Shown piece by piece: positions 14,170 to 21,475 of a stretch of 32,434 nucleotides of DNA (positions are counted from its first letter, which is position 1; each line of letters starts with the position of its first letter). A program made the position numbers and the translations under genes. Where the stretch lies: the IMG/VR virus record IMGVR_UViG_3300025110_000067, positions 1 to 32,434 of that record. One strand, 5' to 3'. The notes beneath the pieces were generated by a model. That model saw only the letters and a program-made list of their open reading frames with translations, did not search any database and had not been told where the DNA came from. Origin of the DNA: a virus.

Positions 14170-14532
14170 CTAGAAGGTGAACTTTCCGCCTAACTTCAAA
14201 CCATATCCATTGTCAGTATCTTCTGAAGATACACCAGAAAACTCACCATATGCTGAAACCTTTTCAGTTAATGCATAAGACGCTCCCACTTTTCCACCAA
14301 GTTCTGTAGAACCTTCACCAGATGTTGGGTAAAGAATAGATGGACCACCTTGTACGTAGTAACCAAGCTTTTCATTTGCTTGTCCTTCAAAACCAACGTG
14401 TAGATCTAAAACAGATCCAATTGGGTCATTACCAACGTATCCTTTGTTGAACTCTGGATTTACATAAAAACCAGCCATAGCAGGCATACCAGCAGTTGCA
14501 AGAGCTGCGGCTAATGTCGCTTGTTTAAACAT
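14170..14532 (-). CDS. Secreted outer-membrane beta-barrel-like protein, 120 aa
   Basis: A signal peptide is clear: MFKQATLAAALATAGMPAMA, with cleavage expected after Ala20. The mature 100 residues alternate polar and hydrophobic positions in beta-hairpins (KLGYYVQGGPSILYPT, STELGGKVGASYALTEKVSAYGEFSGVS, GYGLKLGGKFTF) and end in Phe, as outer-membrane barrels do. About six to eight short strands would fit a small OmpX/OmpW-like or incomplete barrel. It is a single-gene unit next to psbA and shares its leader element. Altering the host envelope, for example to block superinfection, is an inference; a periplasmic role is also possible. Confidence 0.68.
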   Translation of the reverse strand: MFKQATLAAALATAGMPAMAGFYVNPEFNKGYVGNDPIGSVLDLHVGFEGQANEKLGYYVQGGPSILYPTSGEGSTELGGKVGASYALTEKVSAYGEFSGVSSEDTDNGYGLKLGGKFTF

Positions 14533-14567
14533 TGTATTGAGAAAAATACGAATTAAAATTGTTCGTT

Positions 14568-14621
14568 TATTACGAGAGACTTAACCCCTTGGTCTCAATT
14601 TGGGGGATGCCAATACGTCTA
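14568..14621 (-). ncRNA. Leader element with pseudoknot potential, copy 2
   Basis: This is the same ordered blocks as in the psbA leader: TAGACGTAT, GGCATCCCC, GAGACCA, GGGG, AAGTCTCTC. The pairs CCCC/GGGG and GAGAC/GTCTC are kept while linker bases differ (AAATT against AACC; AGGGGTTAAG against CGGGGAAAAG). About 36 nt separate it from the ATG of the beta-barrel-like gene. Two copies in one genome argue for shared control. Confidence 0.6.
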
Positions 14622-14640
14622 CTAGCTACATGTAGTGTAA
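14612..14640 (-). promoter_or_regulatory. Candidate promoter of beta-barrel-like gene
   Basis: On the minus strand TTGATT is followed after 17 nt by TAGACG, matching the arrangement before psbA. The 174-bp gap at 14533-14706 holds only this promoter and the structured leader; no further gene is visible there. Confidence 0.4.
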
Positions 14641-14706
14641 TCAATTTTTCAAACCTCCTTTTGTGCCAATTAGGTCATCGGTCCTACTATGACTGTTTTT
14701 ATAGCT

Positions 14707-15405
14707 CTATTTGCCTCTGCTTCTATTGCTCATACCTGAGCCTGAACTGTTATGTCCACGCTTATTAGTCTTATTGGATTTGCTCTTATTTTTCGCACGA
14801 GCTGATGCTGCTTTCGCACGAGATGCTGCTTGCCCACGTTTTGCATGTGCTGTTCCACCCCCTTTCCCTACGGAGTAAAAATCACTCCCTTCTAATCCGC
14901 CTTCTTCGGGCCAGTAGCAATCGCTTGGAATACTTGCATGCTTATCGCTACTTGTCGTAGTCCTACATTTACCAAATGCTCTTGCCCAATCCTCTGGAGT
15001 AGTTGCTGGGTTGTATTTCATTTTCGCTGCTAATTCGTCGTCTGTCAGTGACTGACCCCCGTATAAATTTTCAGTAAATTTTCGTCCATCTGTTTTTTCG
15101 TCTACTGGATCTACTGGATCTGGATCTACTGGCTTAACTACTTCTTCTTCCTTCTTTTCTGGCTTTTTCCACGGGTCTGAGTGCTCTTCGAAACCTTCTA
15201 GTTCTTTCCTTTTTGTATCTAAATAATCGCTATATGTTCTACCTCTGCTACTGCCTGTTTCAGCAAGTGATTCTATATAGGGCATTTCAGACTGACTAGG
15301 ACTCACATACGGAATACTTCCTGCATCCGATGGGTCAGTTTCTAATGTCCCTGTACGACGCAATTTTCCAAATAATTTAGATAAGTCTGCACCAGCGAAT
15401 CTCAT
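14707..15405 (-). CDS. Unknown protein with basic tail, 232 aa
   Basis: The ATG at 15405 overlaps the upstream stop by 4 nt. It starts MRFAGADLSKLFGKLRR, similar to the upstream protein's MEFAGKLASLMDKIL, so the two may share a short N-terminal helix. A central acidic and Pro-rich linker (EKKEEEVVKPVDPDPVDPVDEKTDG) is followed by a possible folded segment (LTDDELAAKMKYNPATTPEDWARAFGKC). The last 50 residues are strongly basic (KRGQAASRAKAASARAKNKSKSNKTNKRG), a likely nucleic-acid-binding tail. No family is recognised. Confidence 0.62.
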   Translation of the reverse strand: MRFAGADLSKLFGKLRRTGTLETDPSDAGSIPYVSPSQSEMPYIESLAETGSSRGRTYSDYLDTKRKELEGFEEHSDPWKKPEKKEEEVVKPVDPDPVDPVDEKTDGRKFTENLYGGQSLTDDELAAKMKYNPATTPEDWARAFGKCRTTTSSDKHASIPSDCYWPEEGGLEGSDFYSVGKGGGTAHAKRGQAASRAKAASARAKNKSKSNKTNKRGHNSSGSGMSNRSRGK

Positions 15406-15782
15406 GATCTGTCAATCCCCAAAGCTCTGTCCCAGTTAGTTCTAAACCCCTGATTGTCCGTACCTGCATAAGCACCTGGATCGTGCACGTCATAAAGCAT
15501 TCGAATGACATTGTCACTGAGCTGACCCGTACTTATTAAATTATTTACTCCTTCGCCTGATATTTGCCCTCCTAACATCATTTGCCAAATGCCAGTAGCC
15601 ATAGCTCTGTCAGCTTCTTTATCTCTTTTTGCATCTCCATAAATTAAAGATGCAAAATGATCTTCTGTTAAGTCAGGACGACCCCATTGATTAAGAGGTA
15701 TATTTTTATTTCCGTAACTACTGTTTGCCCCGTCAGGAAGAATCTTATCCATCAATGACGCAAGCTTTCCTGCGAATTCCAT
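15402..15782 (-). CDS. Unknown protein, 126 aa
   Basis: The start is ATG 15782. It is largely helical, with no hydrophobic segment (DKEADRAMATGIWQMMLGGQISGEGVNNLISTGQLSDNVIRMLYDVHDPGAYAG). It is the first gene after the terminator of the packaging unit and is probably expressed from the TTGTCT-type promoter just upstream, together with the gene it overlaps. A small virion protein is a guess from position. Confidence 0.62.
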   Translation of the reverse strand: MEFAGKLASLMDKILPDGANSSYGNKNIPLNQWGRPDLTEDHFASLIYGDAKRDKEADRAMATGIWQMMLGGQISGEGVNNLISTGQLSDNVIRMLYDVHDPGAYAGTDNQGFRTNWDRALGIDRS

Positions 15783-15787
15783 ATTTT

Positions 15788-15815
15788 ATTAGTCTTTTCT
15801 TTTAATTTTAGACAA
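15788..15815 (-). promoter_or_regulatory. Candidate promoter after packaging-unit terminator
   Basis: On the minus strand, directly after the terminator U-tract, TTGTCT is followed about 17-18 nt later by TAATAA. The same TTGTCT block follows the terminator at 14126, so terminator and promoter appear to be used as a paired module. Confidence 0.45.
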
Positions 15816-15848
15816 GAAAAAACCACCACCAAATTAATGGCAGTGGTT
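15815..15848 (-). terminator. Terminator after scaffold gene
   Basis: A 10-bp stem AACCACTGCC/GGTGGTGGTT (two G-U pairs) with an 8-nt loop is followed on the minus strand by TTTTTTCTT. It lies 17 nt after the scaffold stop and closes the terminase-portal-scaffold unit. Confidence 0.85.
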
Positions 15849-15864
15849 CACTCTATTTCTGAAT

Positions 15865-16917
15865 TTATTCCTCAGAAACTAACACCTTACTTCTAAGCTG
15901 ATCAGGTGTTGCTTGGCTTAAAGCTTGCCATGCAGCCGCTGGGTTTTTGTCGCTTAGATTTGAAAATGTTGCCCAAAAATCTCCCTGTCTAGCAGTTTGT
16001 GCGCCTGGTGCAGGCATATCCATTTGAGGACGCTGGAAAGACTGCTGTTTTGGTGCTTCTGTCTGTGGAGCTACTTGTGGAGCTACCTGAGCAGAAGGAG
16101 GAGCGAAAGGCTGAGAACGTGCTTCGTTTGCTGCAACTTCAGCAGCTAGACGATCTTGTGGCAACTCAACTGGGTGAGGACCATTAGGACCGAAGAATTC
16201 GTTGACGTATTCCGATAACATGTCGGGATTGGTCAACATTACATGGTATGCAGCGTTATCTTCTGCTGCTGCTGTGACAACCTTCTTAGCTCCTTCAATT
16301 GACTGAGTTAGCTTTTCAACTTGCTGCAAACCATCAGCAGTTTGCTTCGCTTGGTTGATTAATGCATCTTCGACAGTACAGGCATAACGGTTAAGTAATG
16401 CTGGTGCTTCTATACCAAAGTGCTGTATTACTTCAAGACTTTCGTCGCTTACTGCTCCTAGATACCCGTCTTGCCCTTGTGCGTTCTGCTGCTGAATCGA
16501 GGGCTGCGCCTGTACCTGTGGTGTCTGGGAGTACGCCTCTGTTGCTTGGGGCAGATAAGTCTGCATCCCCGAAGTTGATGGAGCCGCTTGGTATGTCGGT
16601 GCCTGAGAGGGATAACTGGTTAACTCCTGTGCCTGTGGGGTCGGCGTTGAGTAAGCTGCCTGCGGTTGGGAGCTTTGCTTCGCGCTCAGACTGTCGCTGA
16701 GTTTGTTGAACGCCTCCTGCCAAGGACTCTGATCCTGTACCTGAACCTGCGGTGCCTGGGGCTGTGCCTCCACTTGTGGAGCCGAAGGTATCTGGTATGA
16801 AGGTTGGGCGCTCTGGACCTGTGTCTGTTGGGAGACCGCTTGCGGCACGGGCTCGCTCGACGGAATCGAGTTCTGTTGGCTCTCCTGAGCCTGTGTCATC
16901 TGAATAGGAACCTGCAT
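15865..16917 (-). CDS. Probable capsid scaffolding protein, 350 aa
   Basis: The ATG at 16917 lies inside the portal gene, so the first 161 codons overlap its 3' end in the +1 frame. Residues 1-160 are extremely Gln/Pro/Ser/Ala-rich and disordered. Residues about 165-260 form a helical region (SDESLEVIQHFGIEAPALLNRYACTVEDALINQAK...LQQVEKLTQSIEGAKKVV), and the end is a short amphipathic segment (NPAAAWQALSQATPDQLRSKVLVSEE). A Gln-rich, non-membrane protein between portal and capsid genes is typical of phage scaffolds. A later internal start, such as Met118, would shorten but not remove the overlap. The scaffold call is by position and composition. Confidence 0.7.
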   Translation of the reverse strand: MQVPIQMTQAQESQQNSIPSSEPVPQAVSQQTQVQSAQPSYQIPSAPQVEAQPQAPQVQVQDQSPWQEAFNKLSDSLSAKQSSQPQAAYSTPTPQAQELTSYPSQAPTYQAAPSTSGMQTYLPQATEAYSQTPQVQAQPSIQQQNAQGQDGYLGAVSDESLEVIQHFGIEAPALLNRYACTVEDALINQAKQTADGLQQVEKLTQSIEGAKKVVTAAAEDNAAYHVMLTNPDMLSEYVNEFFGPNGPHPVELPQDRLAAEVAANEARSQPFAPPSAQVAPQVAPQTEAPKQQSFQRPQMDMPAPGAQTARQGDFWATFSNLSDKNPAAAWQALSQATPDQLRSKVLVSEE

Positions 16918-18652
16918 AAGTTAATTCTCGCTTAAGGAATTCAAGTGCTCGATATACATATGGCGTTAAATCAAGCTTCGGATCAGCAAGCAGTGGTAAA
17001 TCAGGAGCTTGCGGATGTGGGGTCTGTCGCATGTCGTTTATCAGCGACAGGAATTGACCAATACTTTGCTGTGTTGCCTGAGCCATCCTAAATGGATAGC
17101 CACTCAACATTGCACTGCGTTCTTCGTCCGTTTTATCGGGGAAGAGATATCGCAACGCCTCGATACTGTTTACACCGAGTTCTTGTAGGTTGCGAACAAC
17201 AATACTTGAATTCAGTATATCCTCGGTCCCATCTTCAAAGACTGGACCTGTCCACCTCCATTCTACTTTTCTATTTCCGTCGGGGATTAAACCAACGACT
17301 CCTGGAGGTAGCTCTGTATTTTGTACAGCTTCTCTAATTCTATTATCTAATTCATTTTCAAATTTTCTTTCAGCATCGCGATACTCCTGAAGATACTGTT
17401 CATACAGTTGAGGATCGTTGATTTCCTCTTCAATTGGAACGGCTGGCTTGACTAGACCTACTGCTGCTGCAAATGAATCTCTGAATATTTTTTCTTCGTG
17501 ATAAATAATTAATGAGAATAATTTACATAATCCATAGGTCAACAATCCTCTACATCTACGGTTGGCACTAGTGCTAGCACGTCCATATAAACTTTTGATT
17601 TCATATGCAGTCGCACCAGAGCTGATACCTAGCTCATCCACACCGCCTAAAGCAGTTCTTAATTCTTCCCGATATTGCCTTGCATATAAATTCTGGTCTC
17701 CAGAGACAGCGTCAGGTGTTAGGTATACAGCTCGGTCAGTTGGCTCGACATTGGCTATCACTCTTGGAACTTTCATACCACCTGTTCCAGACCCTGCTGG
17801 TTCGCTTAATCGCGTTGACGGTCTATTCGCTGAATAGAACCCAGCTTGGGAGCTTATCGTTGGCCTTAATTGATCATCGCTACCTGACTCAACCAAGTCA
17901 TGCTTGGGTCTACTAGAGACCAGTGTTGGATTACCAAAGAAATGAATATTTGTACGAATGTTCTTAACTAAGTCATCATGTAAAACTATCTGTTCCGCTA
18001 ACCAATCAAAATCTCCAGTGGAATCCATTCCAGTGGATCTCATATTATTGAACGACTCAACTGCTGGAATAAATCCCAGACTGTTAGTTAATGTCCTTGT
18101 TTGATTCGGAGCCCAACTGAAATTATTTCCTACTCCTTGCTCAAATGAAGGTCTTTCAGTCGTGATTGATTCTTTAATTACATCACGTCTAACTTGTAGC
18201 TTGACCCATCGCTCACTTCCGTTTTTAGAATTTGGTGTTGCAAGTGCTCCAAGTCCTGATCTGACTGAGAATGAGTAAATTAATTCAATCTCTTCCAATT
18301 GTGACTGTGAATCATAATATGCCCTGTAATTATCCTTGCTAAACCACATCAGCCTATAGGTATCGTCTACAGGTCTGAAATAAAATAATCCTTTTCCATC
18401 GATCAAGAAATCATCAATTATCCCCTCTAATCTCGTATCAATTTCATTCTCCTCTACCAGTTGTGTCAGGAACATCTTCCTGAAACCATAGGTATCTTGT
18501 GCTGGGAAGAATTCAAGCCCTTGACGAAGCATGAAAAGCTTCATCTGAGCTAGGTGGCTATTGACAAGCATTGTGTCAGTGCCACTCATGCCGTCACGCT
18601 TACGTGCGGCTTCTAAGATTTGACGAAATCTTTCTGTTGCTGGAACGCTCAT
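16433..18652 (-). CDS. Portal protein, 739 aa
   Basis: The portal forms the dodecameric ring at the head vertex through which DNA is packaged and released. The N-terminal half has portal-like features: alternating helices and beta stretches (LEGIIDDFLIDGKGLFYFRPVDDTYRLMWFSKDNYRAYYD) and the stem/clip region (ELGISSGATAYEIKSLYGRASTSANRRCRGLLTYGLCKLFSLIIYHEEKIF). It follows the large terminase by 9 nt, the usual order. The last 161 residues are a Gly/Ser/Thr-rich tail with a basic end (RRVSRSSKRRKS); this segment is also read in another frame by the scaffold gene. GGAG lies 13 nt before ATG 18652. Confidence 0.85.
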   Translation of the reverse strand: MSVPATERFRQILEAARKRDGMSGTDTMLVNSHLAQMKLFMLRQGLEFFPAQDTYGFRKMFLTQLVEENEIDTRLEGIIDDFLIDGKGLFYFRPVDDTYRLMWFSKDNYRAYYDSQSQLEEIELIYSFSVRSGLGALATPNSKNGSERWVKLQVRRDVIKESITTERPSFEQGVGNNFSWAPNQTRTLTNSLGFIPAVESFNNMRSTGMDSTGDFDWLAEQIVLHDDLVKNIRTNIHFFGNPTLVSSRPKHDLVESGSDDQLRPTISSQAGFYSANRPSTRLSEPAGSGTGGMKVPRVIANVEPTDRAVYLTPDAVSGDQNLYARQYREELRTALGGVDELGISSGATAYEIKSLYGRASTSANRRCRGLLTYGLCKLFSLIIYHEEKIFRDSFAAAVGLVKPAVPIEEEINDPQLYEQYLQEYRDAERKFENELDNRIREAVQNTELPPGVVGLIPDGNRKVEWRWTGPVFEDGTEDILNSSIVVRNLQELGVNSIEALRYLFPDKTDEERSAMLSGYPFRMAQATQQSIGQFLSLINDMRQTPHPQAPDLPLLADPKLDLTPYVYRALEFLKRELTYAGSYSDDTGSGEPTELDSVERARAASGLPTDTGPERPTFIPDTFGSTSGGTAPGTAGSGTGSESLAGGVQQTQRQSEREAKLPTAGSLLNADPTGTGVNQLSLSGTDIPSGSINFGDADLSAPSNRGVLPDTTGTGAALDSAAERTRARRVSRSSKRRKS

Positions 18653-18661
18653 ACGTCTATT

Positions 18662-20194
18662 TTATCTCCATTCAATTTGTGCTCCCCCTCGTTTCATTAA
18701 ACCCTGTACAACTATGTTAAGTGAATCAGCACAGTCATCATGAGGGGCATGACCAAAGTTGACGACTTCATCAACCATGTAACTGAAATCACGATATTTA
18801 TTGAAAATAATCTTCTTACCCTGGAAGAGACCAATAATCCCTCTAAGGCGAGCAAGCTTGTCTCCCCTAAAACCTTTTACAGGACTGACACTTAAATTAT
18901 AGAGCTGCCACTCGTTGAATAGAATCCTCTTCATATCTCCTTCAAAACTTTTCTGATAAGCAACAACTTCAGGCCATATCACGACAGGTGAATCTGTTTG
19001 AAAATATTGACCATCATCATTCATGGTTAATAAATTCCACTCCATCAATAGCTCACACAACGCCTCTATCTTTTCAATGTTGCCCATTGACCGCATTCTT
19101 TTGTAGTCAATGATGTAGACCTTATCTTCGACTCGTCCGGCAAGTGTGAAGACAGTCCAATCATTCCTCTCGCTCATACCAGCAGAGAGGTCGATTCCAA
19201 CACCTATTACGTCGTAATCATCTGGAACCTCACCCCTTACAAATAATTCAGGAGATAATCCTAGTTCTGTTGTTTTAACTGGTTGATTTAAATACTGATA
19301 AGAAAAAGCAACTCGATCTTCAGCTTGTAATTTCAATAAATACTTAACCGACCACATCTCGTCCCAATAAGACTTTGGTGTTCCTGCGTCTGTATAACTT
19401 AAAGCTCCTTGCGTAATCACTTTCCAACCACGTTTCTCACAGAAGGTTGTTGTGAATAAATCATCAAAATGGAATCTCGTACCAAGGGCAATTGCACGAG
19501 CCCCTTGGAACATGGTTGGAACAATCACATTATTCCAGTTTGCTTCCATCTCTCGCCTGATATCTGGATTCGCGATTGCTGCTGCACTTTTTATTGCGTC
19601 ATCAACGATGATCAGCGAACTACGTTTCGATGTAATTGTTCCTTTTAAACCAGCGCAAGCAACCGTAAAAGCATCTTCTCCTCTGACATCTATCTCAGCA
19701 AAATCGAAATCAATGGACCACAGCTCATCGCTCGTGCGAGCCTTCGATAAACGAACTGTCGGAAAAATTTCCTGAAATTCCTTGTTCATTATCAGGTTTT
19801 TTATCGCAGCACTCTTGTTCCTTGAAACATCAACGTTATAAGAAACATACAGTGTCCTTAGTAGCTTCTTCTGCTCTGCATGCCTACCAATTAACCATGC
19901 GACAAGCAAACCTATAACTGTTGATTTTGCACTGCCCCTGGGGCTTAATAAGCAGGTGTTAGGACCAGCGATATCTGATAAGTGTTCATTGCTTTGACCT
20001 GTTAAGAATTCTCGATGCCATGTCTTCATATGACGGGCTGGCTTCTTGCCCATTAATTCGCAAAAGTACGAAAAACTTTCTCTTGCTTTTAATAACTTTG
20101 GATCTACAACTTTTACTTCAGGTTCAGTTGTTATTGCTTTCGCAGCTAGTTGTGCGCTACGTCTTCTCGCTAATGCAATAGATGAATTTGGCAT
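18662..20194 (-). CDS. Large terminase subunit (ATPase and nuclease), 510 aa
   Basis: It powers DNA translocation into the prohead and cuts the concatemer. Walker A is SPRGSAKST (residues 84-92), Walker B is LIIVDDA (194-200), and a coupling motif follows at ALGTRFHFDD (236-245). The RNase H-like nuclease half has its first acid in GVGIDLSAG (Asp335) and the C-terminal acids in APHDDCADSLNIV (486-490). The length is normal for the family. A small gene sits 3 nt upstream and the portal 9 nt downstream. No frameshift or missing catalytic residue is seen. Confidence 0.95.
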   Translation of the reverse strand: MPNSSIALARRRSAQLAAKAITTEPEVKVVDPKLLKARESFSYFCELMGKKPARHMKTWHREFLTGQSNEHLSDIAGPNTCLLSPRGSAKSTVIGLLVAWLIGRHAEQKKLLRTLYVSYNVDVSRNKSAAIKNLIMNKEFQEIFPTVRLSKARTSDELWSIDFDFAEIDVRGEDAFTVACAGLKGTITSKRSSLIIVDDAIKSAAAIANPDIRREMEANWNNVIVPTMFQGARAIALGTRFHFDDLFTTTFCEKRGWKVITQGALSYTDAGTPKSYWDEMWSVKYLLKLQAEDRVAFSYQYLNQPVKTTELGLSPELFVRGEVPDDYDVIGVGIDLSAGMSERNDWTVFTLAGRVEDKVYIIDYKRMRSMGNIEKIEALCELLMEWNLLTMNDDGQYFQTDSPVVIWPEVVAYQKSFEGDMKRILFNEWQLYNLSVSPVKGFRGDKLARLRGIIGLFQGKKIIFNKYRDFSYMVDEVVNFGHAPHDDCADSLNIVVQGLMKRGGAQIEWR

Positions 20195-20197
20195 AAG

Positions 20198-20431
20198 CTA
20201 AGTAAGAATAATTCTTTGCTTGGTTCTCCAGCCTTTTCTATCTACATACTCAGAGAACTCAGCCTTGGCTTCTGGTGTCAGATATCCGAAGATTCGATTT
20301 AAAGCATGTTTTAAGGCGTAATTTTTATCATCGAACTTCTCAAGTTCCAACCCCCCTTGTAAGGCACAACAAGCATCCAAAAGATCGTACATTGGTATTT
20401 CTCGTACCACTTGCTGCTGCTTTCCATCCAT
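20198..20431 (-). CDS. Unknown small protein before terminase, 77 aa
   Basis: ATG 20431 is preferred over the in-frame GTG 20437 because GAGG lies 5 nt before it. The protein is helical (MYDLLDACCALQGGLELEKF; NYALKHALNRIFGYLTPEAKAEFSEYVDRKGW). It is directly upstream of the large terminase and could be a packaging accessory, but the gene at 20669-21178 is the better TerS candidate. No family is recognised. Confidence 0.6.
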   Translation of the reverse strand: MDGKQQQVVREIPMYDLLDACCALQGGLELEKFDDKNYALKHALNRIFGYLTPEAKAEFSEYVDRKGWRTKQRIILT

Positions 20432-20440
20432 CCTCACCTC

Positions 20441-20458
20441 TTCAGGGTTTCCCCTAAA
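20441..20458 (-). promoter_or_regulatory. Leader hairpin with GAAA tetraloop
   Basis: On the minus strand TTTAGGG, GAAA, CCCTGAA form a 7-bp stem (one G-U pair) closed by a GNRA tetraloop, just upstream of GAGG and ATG 20431. It would cap the 5' leader of the packaging transcript and may stabilise it. Confidence 0.5.
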
Positions 20459-20460
20459 GT

Positions 20461-20480
20461 TTAAATGTTTTCCCTATATT
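20461..20480 (-). promoter_or_regulatory. TATAGGGAAAA motif upstream of packaging genes
   Basis: On the minus strand AATATAGGGAAAACAT resembles the ATAGGGAACAA family and the T7-class initiation box. Transcription from here would give a leader of about 40 nt with the GAAA hairpin and feed the terminase, portal and scaffold genes. Confidence 0.4.
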
Positions 20481-20496
20481 ATGAGGATTATCTCTA

Positions 20497-20679
20497 TTAA
20501 CTCGTCGTAACTTTTTCGACAACTCTTAATAAGCCGTCTGCGTAGAAGCCTAAAAGACTAAAACCGATAGCCATAGATATTAATGTTGCATTCTTATTAT
20601 GTTGATCAATAGCAGAATCGATCATCTGTTTTACTTCAGCTTTATTCACGAGCTTCAGGTTTAATGGATTAGCGTTCAT
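20497..20679 (-). CDS. Single-span membrane protein, 60 aa
   Basis: A polar N-terminal half (KLVNKAEVKQMIDSAIDQHNKNA) is followed by one hydrophobic segment at about 33-50 (LISMAIGFSLLGFYADGLL) and a short charged tail. The start overlaps the upstream TerS candidate by 11 nt. Small single-span proteins of this type occur in many phage genomes as lysis or structural accessories; no family is recognised here. Confidence 0.6.
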   Translation of the reverse strand: MNANPLNLKLVNKAEVKQMIDSAIDQHNKNATLISMAIGFSLLGFYADGLLRVVEKVTTS

Positions 20680-21178
20680 CGACTAGCAATTGCCACACTG
20701 ATTCATATGCTAAATCCAATGCTTTAATAACGTCGTCATTACCTTTAAATATAGATTTTAATTCCCTCATAACTTTGTCTGCACCAGACAAGACTAAACC
20801 TCTTCGATCTGAGGATTTTGTCATCCTCTCAACCTCTACGACATGTCCTCTCAATTCCTTAGAAAGGTGTGCAATCCTAGTCGCAGCCGAGTCTGGTTTC
20901 ACAATATCTGCTTGAACCTGTTGCCTCAGAAAATCGATATCTGCTTCTAATTTGACAATTTCTGCCAACATTAGTTCTCTTCTGTTTAACTTGGGATAAA
21001 AACATTTGACCCACTTTTCTAGTGCAATAAACCCATCGTCGTAGCCAAGTAGACCTGCATAAAGATATATCTCATAAATAGAATATGTATTCTCTACATA
21101 AGACAAGAATGCTTCCCTTTGCCCGTGATCCAAAGCATTCAAAAATGCTTTAATCTCAGTCGGTATTTCCTTTACCAT
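20669..21178 (-). CDS. Small terminase subunit candidate, 169 aa
   Basis: The length, all-helical prediction and position upstream of the large terminase fit a TerS. The N-terminal part resembles a DNA-binding helical domain (STYSIYEIYLYAGLLGYDDGFIALEKWVKCFYP pattern, residues about 30-62). A coiled-coil segment follows at 65-115 (RELMLAEIVKLEADIDFLRQQVQADI...RIAHLSKELRGHVVEVERM), and a helical C-terminus would contact the large subunit. TerS diverges quickly, so the call rests on architecture rather than a sequence signature. Confidence 0.6.
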   Translation of the reverse strand: MVKEIPTEIKAFLNALDHGQREAFLSYVENTYSIYEIYLYAGLLGYDDGFIALEKWVKCFYPKLNRRELMLAEIVKLEADIDFLRQQVQADIVKPDSAATRIAHLSKELRGHVVEVERMTKSSDRRGLVLSGADKVMRELKSIFKGNDDVIKALDLAYESVWQLLVDER

Positions 21179-21190
21179 TTTCTGGTAATT

Positions 21191-21469
21191 CTATTGCAAT
21201 AATGATCCTATTGCTTGTGGTAAACCGAGTGCCTTATTGATTTCCTCTAATTCGCGCTCTTTCTCATATTCAAGTGTTTGAGGCATGTTTTTATAGTTCC
21301 ACTCTGGACCACTCTTAGGAAACAAACCAGAGTCAGGATTATATTCGTGCATTCTTTCATAGTTATATTTTCCAGAATGTACATCTTGTAAGTAGTCGTC
21401 TGCTTGACCGCTCAATACCTTAACGAGATCCATCGGAGATAGACCAAACTTTGCGCCTGCAATTTCCAT
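21191..21469 (-). CDS. Unknown small protein, 92 aa
   Basis: The start is ATG 21469, 6 nt after the collagen-like/DUF4214 gene. It begins MEIAGAKFGLSPMDLVKVLSGQADDYLQ and ends with a charged helix (TLEYEKERELEEINKALGLPQAIGSLL). There is no membrane segment. It is the last gene of the leftward 21-31 kb operon. No function can be assigned. Confidence 0.58.
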   Translation of the reverse strand: MEIAGAKFGLSPMDLVKVLSGQADDYLQDVHSGKYNYERMHEYNPDSGLFPKSGPEWNYKNMPQTLEYEKERELEEINKALGLPQAIGSLLQ

Positions 21470-21475
21470 GATTAG

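Noticed and set aside
18650-18661. ATAGACGTATG at the portal start, matching the TAGACGTAT block of the psbA leader
   Set aside because: There is no TTGxxT at 17 nt and no CCCC/GAGAC/GGGG element follows; probably chance.
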